This document shows, piece by piece, positions 47,697 through 54,696 of a stretch of DNA of 54,696 bases. The notes beneath the pieces are model-generated. The model did not search any database, was not told the origin of the DNA, and was given only the letters and a program-made list of their open reading frames with translations. A program made the translations under genes and the position numbers. The stretch lies in NCBI GenBank assembly GCA_002292215.1, contig DBBN01000107.1, positions 1-54,696 of the forward strand. Direction: 5' to 3'. Each line of letters opens with the position of its first letter. The first letter of the stretch is position 1. This stretch comes from Glaciecola sp. UBA983. GTDB taxonomy: Bacteria; Pseudomonadota; Gammaproteobacteria; Enterobacterales; Alteromonadaceae.

Positions 47697-49520
47697 ATGA
47701 AAACAAAATCATCTCATTCAGCGGAGAATGGTTTTTCACCTGTCAGAAGTGTAGATGAGCCAGATGTAGAGAGTCTCAATAAAATTATTGGCTCAGCTAC
47801 CAATTTTTTTAAACAAAGTTCGCTGAATGATTTTTGCGATGGAGTGATCTCGCACATTGCGACACTCTATGGACTGCATAAAGAAGATATCATTTGTGCC
47901 AAACTAGGTTCGTTATTTGATCGTCGCGAGTCTAATATACGATTTTGTGGTGTGGCGGGTAAAAATGATAACCTATTCAATCATTCACTCAACCAACTCA
48001 GTGATCCTCATGTAGAAAAGCTATTAGAAGATGCTTTTACGTTAAAGCACGAGATTTTATTAGAAAACGAAAGTGTCTTGTACTTTATATCTACAGACTT
48101 TCAAATGGCGCTGTATGTCAGAGCACATTTGACCAGAGAAGACAGTCTGTATCGTACATTACAATATTTCTTATCGAGTATTTCTTCTGGTTATATTTCC
48201 ATTGTTGAGGTTATCCATTTACGGTCAACCGCTTATAATGATCAACTCACACATTTACCTAATCGCAATGATTTTATTAAGTTGTTAAATAACCCAGATT
48301 ATTCTACCAGTAGTGATGGTCTACATGTCGTGTTAGTTGATATTAATCATTTTTCAGATATCAATGATGGCTTAGGTCAAGATGTCGGGGATTTACTACT
48401 CAAAGCAATATCGAAACGCTTGCGGGCTTCATTTCATGAGACAGTTAAATTGGCAAGGATCGGAGCTGATGTATTCGGTTTTCTAGGGCCTGCGAAGTAC
48501 TTATTGCCAAATCAAATTAGCGATAAATTTGTTGCTCCTTTTCGCGCTGGGCAATATGCATTACCGGTAAGGATTTCTATGGGATTATGCAAAATTGAGA
48601 GTGAGTTTGATAATGGGTTAAACATCATTAAGCGCTGTAATATTGCACTCAACCTAGCTAAGAAAAAAGCAGGTTTAAATTATCGTTGGTATAATTCTGA
48701 GTTAGAATCCCATACGGCTTGGCGGTTAGAGCATATACGTAAATTATCGATTGCTTATGAACAACGCAAATTACAAGTTTGGTATCAGCCTCAACTTGAC
48801 TTTAAAAGCAGACGAATTGTCGGTGTTGAAGCTTTACTGCGCTGGCCTGATGGGCACGGGTGTTTTATAGCGCCTGATATTTTTGTTCCATTAGCCGAAT
48901 ATTCTGGATTAATTGTCGATATGGGATATTGGGTGTTACGTGAAAGTTTAACGGCAATCAAACGTTTACGCCAACAAGGGATAAATGATATTCGCATAGG
49001 TGTGAATGTATCTATTATGCAGCTAAGAAACAGTGATTTTGTAGAACAAGTAAAGGATATGCTAACGGAGTACGATATTGAACCAACGCGATTAGAATTA
49101 GAAATCACTGAAAACATTTTGATGGATGAACCCCAAATTGTGATCGAAAGCCTGCACTTATTACGAAATTTTGGCGTACAGATTGCGATAGACGATTTTG
49201 GAACGGGTTTTTCTTCTATGAGTTATTTACAAAAAATGCCGTTAAATCGGTTGAAAATTGATCGTTCGTTTCTCAAAAGTTGTTCACATGCTCATCCCTC
49301 AATATTAGCGGAAACGGTTATAACCTTAGCACAAAAGCTCAATCTTAAAACAATTGCAGAAGGGGTGGAGCGGGAGGAACAAGCTGAATATATTGAGTCT
49401 TTGGGGTGTGATGAAGTGCAAGGTTTCTTGTATGCGAAACCTTTACGCTTTAATGAATTATCCAATACGTTGCAAATGCAATTAAACAATGATTCACATG
49501 ACACTAAATTGTCATCATAG
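47697..49520 (+). CDS. GGDEF/EAL protein with degenerate GGDEF; likely c-di-GMP phosphodiesterase
   Basis: A 607-residue cytoplasmic protein. Residues 1-175 form an unrecognised, GAF-like-sized sensor region; a GGDEF domain (about 180-335) and an EAL domain (about 345-595) follow. The GGDEF site reads RIGADVFGFLG (residues 256-260 GADVF), so cyclase activity is improbable. The EAL catalytic set is intact: VGVEALLRWPDG, NVS, ELEITENILMDE, AIDDFGTGFSS, LKIDRSF and AEGVE. It probably hydrolyses c-di-GMP, with the GGDEF domain as a possible GTP-binding regulator. AGGAA precedes the ATG. It is a single gene. Confidence 0.9.
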   Translation: MKTKSSHSAENGFSPVRSVDEPDVESLNKIIGSATNFFKQSSLNDFCDGVISHIATLYGLHKEDIICAKLGSLFDRRESNIRFCGVAGKNDNLFNHSLNQLSDPHVEKLLEDAFTLKHEILLENESVLYFISTDFQMALYVRAHLTREDSLYRTLQYFLSSISSGYISIVEVIHLRSTAYNDQLTHLPNRNDFIKLLNNPDYSTSSDGLHVVLVDINHFSDINDGLGQDVGDLLLKAISKRLRASFHETVKLARIGADVFGFLGPAKYLLPNQISDKFVAPFRAGQYALPVRISMGLCKIESEFDNGLNIIKRCNIALNLAKKKAGLNYRWYNSELESHTAWRLEHIRKLSIAYEQRKLQVWYQPQLDFKSRRIVGVEALLRWPDGHGCFIAPDIFVPLAEYSGLIVDMGYWVLRESLTAIKRLRQQGINDIRIGVNVSIMQLRNSDFVEQVKDMLTEYDIEPTRLELEITENILMDEPQIVIESLHLLRNFGVQIAIDDFGTGFSSMSYLQKMPLNRLKIDRSFLKSCSHAHPSILAETVITLAQKLNLKTIAEGVEREEQAEYIESLGCDEVQGFLYAKPLRFNELSNTLQMQLNNDSHDTKLSS

Positions 49521-49555
49521 TGTTATGTAGTGACATGTGAATTAACAATAACGGT

Positions 49556-50959
49556 TTAAAATACCCGATTTAACCCGTTTAGTGCAGCTACCCGATAAGC
49601 TTCAGCCATAGTGGGGTAGTTAAAGGTTGTGTTGACGAAATACTCAATAGTATTTTGGTCACCTGGCTGTTGCATGATCGCTTGGCCGATGTGAATGATT
49701 TCCGATGCTCGTTCACCAAAACAATGGATGCCTAAAATTTCCTTTGTCTCTCGATGAAACAAAATTTTCAAACTTCCGACCATCGTATTCGCAATCTGTG
49801 CGCGTGCAAGATGCTTAAATTGTGCGCGTCCTACTTCATAAGGCACTTTGGCAGCGGTTAATTCTTGTTCTGTTTTACCCACGGAGGATATTTCTGGGAT
49901 AGTATAGATGCCTGTCGGGATATCTTGGACTAAACTGTTGTGCGCTTTTTCTGATAGCATTGCTTCTGCTGCGAAACGTCCTTGGTTGTATGCAGCAGAT
50001 GCTAAGCTTGGATAACCAATTACATCCCCCACGGCAAATACGTGTTTGGCTTCTGTTTGGTAACTCTCGTTCACGCTAAGTTGGCCTCGTGAATCTGGTT
50101 TTAAACCTACCTCTTCGAGATTTAGCATTTCGGTGTTACCTGAGCGCCCATTGGCAAATAACAAACAATCAGCGCGAAGTTTTTTACCTGAGTCAGTAGT
50201 TACGATAACACAATCATCGAACGTTTCTACGGTGGCATAGGTTTCATTATGTTTGATCACTACGCCGCTGTTCCATAAGTGGTAACTCAAGGAATCAGAA
50301 ATTTCATCATCTAAGAAACTCAGTAGGCGATTTTGTGTGTTGAGTAGATCAACTTTGACACCCATGCCCCTGAATATCGATGCGTATTCGGTACCAATGA
50401 CACCTGCACCGTAAATAATCATATTTTTTGGGTCATGATTTAAAGACAAAATCGTATCGGAGTTATAGATCCGCGGATGAGTAAAATCAATATCTGGCGG
50501 TGTATAGGGACGTGAACCTGTCGCGATAACAAATTGCTTTCCACGAATTTTTTCTTGGGTCCCATCAGGACGGTTAATCTGTAATGTATTGGCATCAATA
50601 AAAGATGCCTCTCCGTGGATTAATGTCACTTTGTTGCGGTCATAAAAACTACCGCGTAATTTGGTTTGTTTGCGAATGACATCACTCGCATGTGTCATGA
50701 TCTCTGCAAACGTCAAATGGCGACTGGCATCTTCTTGATTAAATAGCGGTGATTGATTGTATTCCACTAAACGACTAACTGAATGACGTAAGGCTTTAGA
50801 GGGAATGGTACCCCAATGTGTACAACCGCCACCAACATGTTCGTAGCGCTCAATCACGGCAACCGTTTTACCAGCTTTGGCGAGTTGCATTGCTGCCCCT
50901 TCACCTCCAGGACCGGTACCAATGACAACAGCATCAAACATAATATGGGCGTGGGGCAT
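49556..50959 (-). CDS. sthA: Soluble pyridine nucleotide transhydrogenase
   Basis: A 467-residue FAD flavoprotein that exchanges reducing equivalents between NADPH and NAD+. The N-terminal [20 protein letters not shown] binds FAD. The motif [19 protein letters not shown] has only one Cys where disulfide reductases have CxxxxC, as in E. coli SthA. A NAD-binding [13 protein letters not shown] and [14 protein letters not shown] follow. It lies next to the desaturase and fabR, a conserved neighbourhood (sthA-fabR-trmA in E. coli). Confidence 0.95.
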   Translation of the reverse strand: MPHAHIMFDAVVIGTGPGGEGAAMQLAKAGKTVAVIERYEHVGGGCTHWGTIPSKALRHSVSRLVEYNQSPLFNQEDASRHLTFAEIMTHASDVIRKQTKLRGSFYDRNKVTLIHGEASFIDANTLQINRPDGTQEKIRGKQFVIATGSRPYTPPDIDFTHPRIYNSDTILSLNHDPKNMIIYGAGVIGTEYASIFRGMGVKVDLLNTQNRLLSFLDDEISDSLSYHLWNSGVVIKHNETYATVETFDDCVIVTTDSGKKLRADCLLFANGRSGNTEMLNLEEVGLKPDSRGQLSVNESYQTEAKHVFAVGDVIGYPSLASAAYNQGRFAAEAMLSEKAHNSLVQDIPTGIYTIPEISSVGKTEQELTAAKVPYEVGRAQFKHLARAQIANTMVGSLKILFHRETKEILGIHCFGERASEIIHIGQAIMQQPGDQNTIEYFVNTTFNYPTMAEAYRVAALNGLNRVF

Positions 50960-50971
50960 AAATCAAATTCC

Positions 50972-51005
50972 AAAAAAAAAGCCAATAACAAATCGTTATC
51001 GGCTT
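50972..51005 (-). terminator. Terminator of the desaturase gene
   Basis: On the minus strand, GCCGATAAC (51003-50995) pairs with GTTATTGGC (50989-50981), followed by a nine-T run. It lies between the desaturase stop and the sthA start, so sthA has its own transcription start. Confidence 0.85.
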
Positions 51006-51046
51006 ATTGTACCAGTGCTTGAACTCAGAGTCATGCTCTGACCTGT

Positions 51047-52177
51047 TTAGGCTGCTTGTAAAGGCGACGTAGTCAGTGCGTTAAAACGCGACTTTTGTGC
51101 TTGGAATGCAGCCTTTAGCTCTTCACATTTAGCATGCATATCAATACTATCAACGGTTCGTTTAAGTTGACGTTGTTGTATACGCATTAAACGTTTTTTA
51201 GTGAGGTAGTATTCATTGCACTTGGCAATTAATAATTCATATTCTGCTTCGAGCTTTGAAATGATTTCTTCAGGGTTAGGGTAGCGGTGTTCTAACTTCT
51301 CTTTAGCAAACTGAAGTTGCATCGCAAACTTGGCTTGTTGGATCTTGTCTTCAGGGCATTTACGTAGATTCGACGTCCACCCAATTAGCGATAACGATTT
51401 TATTACCCATTTAGTTGGGTCGTAATGCCACCACTTAATACCATTACGATAATCGTATTCAAAAATATGATGATAGTTATGATAGCCCTCACCAAAAGTG
51501 AATAATGCTAAGATACCGTTGTCTTTTGCGGTGTTGCAATCGGTGTAAGTTTGTTTACCCCAGATATGACACAACGAATTGATAAAAAAGGTCACGTGGT
51601 GAACTAACACAATACGGCATAATCCAGCTAGCAACATCATACCCAAGATATTGCCGTTTAAATAACCTAATAATGCAGTAATACCGATATTTGCGACTAA
51701 TACGATAGGTACATAATAGTTATGTTGCCACATGACGATTTTGTCTTTTTGTAGATCTCTGCAGTTCGAATAATCCGTGTAGCGCTCGGCTTGATATTCT
51801 CTCAACATCCAGCCTATGTGCGAAAACCAAAAACCACGTTTGGCAGAGTAGGGGTCTTTGTCATTTACATCGACATGACGATGATGCACACGGTGATCCG
51901 ATGCCCAATGCAAAATGCTGTTTTGTAATGTCATCGCGCCACCGACAGCTAATACAAATCTAACTACTGGGTTTGCTTCGTAAGCTTTGTGTGACCATAA
52001 ACGGTGGTAGCCTGCTGTAATCGACATACCTGTAAAGAAAAATAATACAATGGTTGTGACAATTTCGACAGTATTGAAACCGTAAGTCAGCGCCCAATAT
52101 GGAACGCCTATGACACTAATTAAAGTGAGTATGGTAAAAAGTGCTACATTGAATACTATTATTGGTGGTTTTTTCAT
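51047..52177 (-). CDS. Membrane acyl-CoA/acyl-lipid delta-9-type fatty acid desaturase
   Basis: A 376-residue di-iron desaturase with four predicted membrane helices. The three histidine boxes are HRLWSH (58-63), DHRVHHRH (94-101) and GYHNYHH (231-237). It introduces double bases into saturated acyl chains with O2, an aerobic route to unsaturated membrane lipids. A charged C-terminal extension after about residue 290 is coiled-coil-like. It is divergent from fabR, and a FabR-type operator lies between them, so it is probably repressed when unsaturated acyl groups are plentiful. Confidence 0.93.
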   Translation of the reverse strand: MKKPPIIVFNVALFTILTLISVIGVPYWALTYGFNTVEIVTTIVLFFFTGMSITAGYHRLWSHKAYEANPVVRFVLAVGGAMTLQNSILHWASDHRVHHRHVDVNDKDPYSAKRGFWFSHIGWMLREYQAERYTDYSNCRDLQKDKIVMWQHNYYVPIVLVANIGITALLGYLNGNILGMMLLAGLCRIVLVHHVTFFINSLCHIWGKQTYTDCNTAKDNGILALFTFGEGYHNYHHIFEYDYRNGIKWWHYDPTKWVIKSLSLIGWTSNLRKCPEDKIQQAKFAMQLQFAKEKLEHRYPNPEEIISKLEAEYELLIAKCNEYYLTKKRLMRIQQRQLKRTVDSIDMHAKCEELKAAFQAQKSRFNALTTSPLQAA

Positions 52178-52216
52178 AGGGTATATTTACTATTTTAAAT
52201 TAAAGCTTTATATTTC

Positions 52217-52234
52217 AGCGTACAAGTGTAAGCT
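52217..52234. promoter_or_regulatory. FabR-type operator between the desaturase gene and fabR
   Basis: AGCGTACA-AG-TGTAAGCT is a dyad with one mismatch and agrees with the E. coli FabR site AGCGTACA-N2-TGT(T/A)CGCT as I recall it. It lies 39 bp from the desaturase start and 44 bp from the fabR start, where it could control both genes. Confidence 0.82.
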
Positions 52235-52278
52235 TAATGTAATTGAGTTATCTCATTTTAGCAAGGAATTAATAATCC

Positions 52279-52890
52279 ATGACGGCAAAAAAGACTCGTG
52301 AACAACAGAAGCAAGAGACGCGCCAGAACATTATAAATGCAGCCTTTGCTTGTTTGGATGCAGAAAAAAGTCTGTCTTCTCTATCACTTAGAGAAATTGC
52401 TCGAAATGCAGGTATCGCACCTACGTCATTTTATCGACACTTTAAAGATGTAAACGATTTGGGAATGACATTAGTTGATGAAGCTGGATTAATGCTCAGG
52501 CAATTAATGCGCAGTGCGCGGCGAAGAATTACCAAAGATTCTAATGCGATTGATACTTCTGTTGATACGCTAATGGAGTTTATTAATGAAAACAAGAATG
52601 TATTTCGGGTACTACTTCGCGAGCATACAGGGACATCCGCTGAATTTAGAGCGGCGGTACAACGAGAAATTCAGCATTTCATCAAAGAATTGTCTGACTA
52701 TATTATGCATCGTCAGAAAATTTCACAGCAATTAGCAGATTTAGAATCAGAAGCAATGGTAATGATTGTGTTTAGTGCGGGAGCTCAGGCATTAGATGCT
52801 CAACCTAAACAACAATTTATCATTGCTGAAAAGGTCAAGTATCAATTGATGTTTGTACAACTTGGTGTGCGTCAGTTTAAGCCTCAGTGA
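52279..52890 (+). CDS. fabR: TetR-family repressor of unsaturated fatty acid synthesis
   Basis: A 203-residue regulator very close to E. coli FabR. The DNA-binding helix-turn-helix is SLREIARNAGIAPTSFYRHF, followed by VDEAGLMLRQLMRSARRRI, REHTGTSAEFRAAVQREIQH and MIVFSAGAQALDAQ. In E. coli FabR represses fabA and fabB when bound to unsaturated acyl-ACP or acyl-CoA. Here the adjacent desaturase is the evident target, and fabR may also repress itself. Confidence 0.95.
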   Translation: MTAKKTREQQKQETRQNIINAAFACLDAEKSLSSLSLREIARNAGIAPTSFYRHFKDVNDLGMTLVDEAGLMLRQLMRSARRRITKDSNAIDTSVDTLMEFINENKNVFRVLLREHTGTSAEFRAAVQREIQHFIKELSDYIMHRQKISQQLADLESEAMVMIVFSAGAQALDAQPKQQFIIAEKVKYQLMFVQLGVRQFKPQ

Positions 52891-52918
52891 ATGTTGAGTC
52901 TTAGAAAGTAAATTAGAA

Positions 52919-54010
52919 TCAACGTTTTTTCAAAATCACCCCACTTTCGATATGGTGTGTGAAAGGAAATTGATCAAACAACGCACTACGCACAATTTCA
53001 TGAGTCAGCGTTAACGTAGCAAGATTATCAGCTAAAGTTTCTGGGTTACATGAGATGTAGATAATATTGTCATACCGGCTAATCATAGCAATAGTGTCAT
53101 CATCCAATCCTGCTCGTGGTGGATCAACCAGTACTGTTGAAAAATTATATTCGTCTAAGTTAACAGCGGCAAGACGTCGAAATTCTCGTTCTTTATTTTT
53201 CGCTTGGACGAACTCTTCACTAGACATACGTAATATAGTGCAATTGTCTAAATGGTTAGCTGCGATATTAAATTGCGCAGCGTTGACTGATGTTTTCGAT
53301 ATTTCCGTCGCTACAACTCTGTCAAAATAATCACTAAGAGGGATGGTAAAATTACCCGCGCCACAATATAGCTCTAATAAGTCACCAGAGATATCCTGCG
53401 TGTGGGTGGCTACCCATTCAATCATGCGGCAATTCACTTGTGCATTAGGCTGCGTAAATGAGTTCTCAATATGTTTGAACGTGTATACCTTATTGTGAAT
53501 AGCTAAGCGTTCAGTAACAAAATCTTGGGAGACAACCAGTTTTTGCTTTTTGGCTCGACCAATAAAATGAATGTCGTATTGCTCAGATAGCTCTTTTTGC
53601 AGCGCTTGAATAGCAATTTCCCACGCTGGCCCTAATTGAGTGTGGTACAGCATAGACACAACAATTTGATTCGTGGTCGCACTCAAATAATCAATTTGAA
53701 AAAGCTTCTTACGTAGTACAGGATTAATCTTAACCTTGTTAATAACATCAGTCATTACTTGGTTAATTAATAAAGAAGCCACAGGAAATGAATCAACACG
53801 GTACTGTTGTTTAGTTTCTTGATTAAACATGATGTGATACAAATCAACACCTTCGTGCCAAATTCTAAACTCTGCACGCTGTCGGTAATGTTGTTCAACG
53901 GAAGCAAATACATCTAAAGGGAGTAATGACTCCCCTTTATTAATAAAAGGGGAGAGTAAATCTCTTACACGAGATTCTTTTTCAGCAAGCTGAAGGGTAT
54001 ATTCGGACAT
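52919..54010 (-). CDS. trmA: tRNA (uracil-5-)-methyltransferase
   Basis: Makes 5-methyluridine at position 54 of the tRNA T-loop using SAM; 363 residues. The SAM motif is LLELYCGAGNFTIPLS, then VLVDPPRAGLD, and the catalytic Cys is in YISCNPETLADNL. No TRAM domain or Fe-S Cys cluster is present, so it is TrmA, not RlmC/RlmD. It follows the RRM protein gene by five bases; the two are very likely one transcript. Confidence 0.95.
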   Translation of the reverse strand: MSEYTLQLAEKESRVRDLLSPFINKGESLLPLDVFASVEQHYRQRAEFRIWHEGVDLYHIMFNQETKQQYRVDSFPVASLLINQVMTDVINKVKINPVLRKKLFQIDYLSATTNQIVVSMLYHTQLGPAWEIAIQALQKELSEQYDIHFIGRAKKQKLVVSQDFVTERLAIHNKVYTFKHIENSFTQPNAQVNCRMIEWVATHTQDISGDLLELYCGAGNFTIPLSDYFDRVVATEISKTSVNAAQFNIAANHLDNCTILRMSSEEFVQAKNKEREFRRLAAVNLDEYNFSTVLVDPPRAGLDDDTIAMISRYDNIIYISCNPETLADNLATLTLTHEIVRSALFDQFPFTHHIESGVILKKR

Positions 54011-54015
54011 ACTAA

Positions 54016-54456
54016 TTAATCTTCAACTTTCTCTTTGGCAAGACGCACACGTAACGTACGTTCTTCGAATACTGAATCATTCAGTTTGGTAATCATTTTA
54101 TCTGCTGCATCCGCTTCTACTTCAACAAAACCAAAACCTTTACGACGACCGGTTTTACGATCCTTCATTAAACGGACTGAATCTACGTAACCATATTGTT
54201 CGAAATACGCCTTTATAGCGTTCTCATTTACTTTATAGTTTAGATTACCTATATATAAGGTAGTTAAATCATTAGTTTCGACTGATTCTTCAGTAGAATT
54301 AGTTGTTTTAACAAATAATAGTGCAATACCACAGATAACTGCACCAGCAGCAAATGCAATAGCAGACGATACCATTGGGAAAAATGGCACTGCGACAAAT
54401 CCTGCAACAGCGATAATAGCTATAAGAACATAGCGTGTGACGTTAGACGATTTCAT
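54016..54456 (-). CDS. Membrane-anchored RNA-recognition-motif (RRM) protein
   Basis: A 146-residue protein with two hydrophobic helices (about 9-27 and 30-49), an acidic linker, and one C-terminal RRM. RNP2 is LYIGNL (67-72) and RNP1 is KGFGFVEV (106-113), with GRRKGFGF and the end LRVRLAKEKVED. The two helices would place the RRM on the cytoplasmic face. Small soluble RRM proteins occur in cyanobacteria and some proteobacteria; tethering to the membrane is unusual. It is the first gene of a unit with trmA, which modifies tRNA. RNA targets are unknown. Confidence 0.85.
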   Translation of the reverse strand: MKSSNVTRYVLIAIIAVAGFVAVPFFPMVSSAIAFAAGAVICGIALLFVKTTNSTEESVETNDLTTLYIGNLNYKVNENAIKAYFEQYGYVDSVRLMKDRKTGRRKGFGFVEVEADAADKMITKLNDSVFEERTLRVRLAKEKVED

Positions 54457-54659
54457 AAAGGACCCTTGTTGTTATAATAATGAAATGCAAAAGGCACAAA
54501 CATATTACTCTTATGGTTATTTTGTGCAACTTTTCACAGTTTGAACCTTATGTACTGATAAATAGCCTTGTAAACGGCAGAGTGATGATTACTTTTTGAG
54601 CATTACAACACGATATTCACTATTAATGCGTAAAAACACAAATAAAGTGTATTAGGGTG

Positions 54660-54696
54660 TTGACGAATATATTTTTATCTGTAGAATGCGCTCCTC
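54660..54696 (+). promoter_or_regulatory. rRNA-type (P1-like) promoter at the right edge
   Basis: TTGACG (54660-54665), 16-bp spacer, TAGAAT (54682-54687), followed by the GC-rich discriminator GCGCTCCTC. AT-rich DNA upstream could act as an UP element. This is the pattern of growth-rate-controlled rrn P1 promoters. In E. coli an rrn operon lies near trmA (trmA-btuB-murI-rrnB), so an rRNA or tRNA operon probably begins just past the window. The region 54457-54659 otherwise shows only the leader of the RRM gene. Confidence 0.6.

Overview
The window looks like chromosomal DNA of a marine gammaproteobacterium, most likely in the Alteromonadales (inference). The reasons are a Na+-NQR locus with apbE and nqrM, the E. 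coli-like murA-ibaG-mlaBCDEF / yrbG-kdsD-kdsC-lptCAB-rpoN-hpf-ptsN-rapZ-npr block, the sthA-fabR-trmA neighbourhood, a PspA module, and moderately AT-rich composition. I saw no phage, insertion sequence, CRISPR array, tRNA or rRNA gene. Most of the window is core genome.

Layout. 1-1600: end of nqrF, its terminator, then apbE and nqrM (flavinylation and iron insertion for Na+-NQR). 1600-2840: a porin behind three phased Pho-box-like arrays. 2850-6780: dinB, a YdhF-type aldo/keto reductase and pckA. 6850-14590: mixed metabolic genes, mostly on the minus strand: a DUF4886 SGNH protein, a PLP dehydratase, a broken PH-domain gene, a dipeptidyl peptidase IV, a TIP30-like reductase, a YgjV-like membrane protein, a lone exbD, and a fldB plus LPD1-like zincin pair. 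14590-15020: a pseudogene remnant and an 11-bp tandem repeat. 15020-16220: a phytase-like lipoprotein.

16180-20810 (minus) is the Mla phospholipid-transport operon mlaFEDCB with ibaG and murA. Divergent from it, 21135-30440 carries a Na+/Ca2+ antiporter, Kdo synthesis (kdsD, kdsC), lipopolysaccharide export (lptC, lptA, lptB), sigma-54 (rpoN), hpf, the nitrogen PTS (ptsN, npr), rapZ and mgtE. Together these build and maintain the outer membrane and tie it to nitrogen and cell-wall control.

30430-39320 holds msrA, a DCC thiol protein, an SDR, an NSS transporter, a YeeZ-like SDR with a YggN-like protein, a 63-residue membrane protein, an MscS channel with an acyltransferase, and dusA. 39430-43105 is an envelope-stress module: two sigma-54-like promoters, a small exported protein, a 50-residue membrane peptide, pspA, a short pspC, a DUF2333 protein and a TIGR04219 beta-barrel protein. 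43270-47520 is the cysJIH sulfite/PAPS reduction operon, followed by a GGDEF/EAL protein with a degenerate GGDEF site. 49550-54460 holds sthA, an acyl desaturase and fabR around a near-perfect FabR-type operator, then trmA with a membrane-anchored RRM protein. The right edge carries an rRNA-type promoter, suggesting that an rrn operon starts just outside.

The items most worth a second look are the psp cassette with its sigma-54 promoters, the membrane-tethered RRM protein, the phased Pho-box arrays, the chromosomal LPD1-like HExxH protein, and the two decayed genes at 8944 and 14680. All assignments come from reading the sequence; no database search was run.
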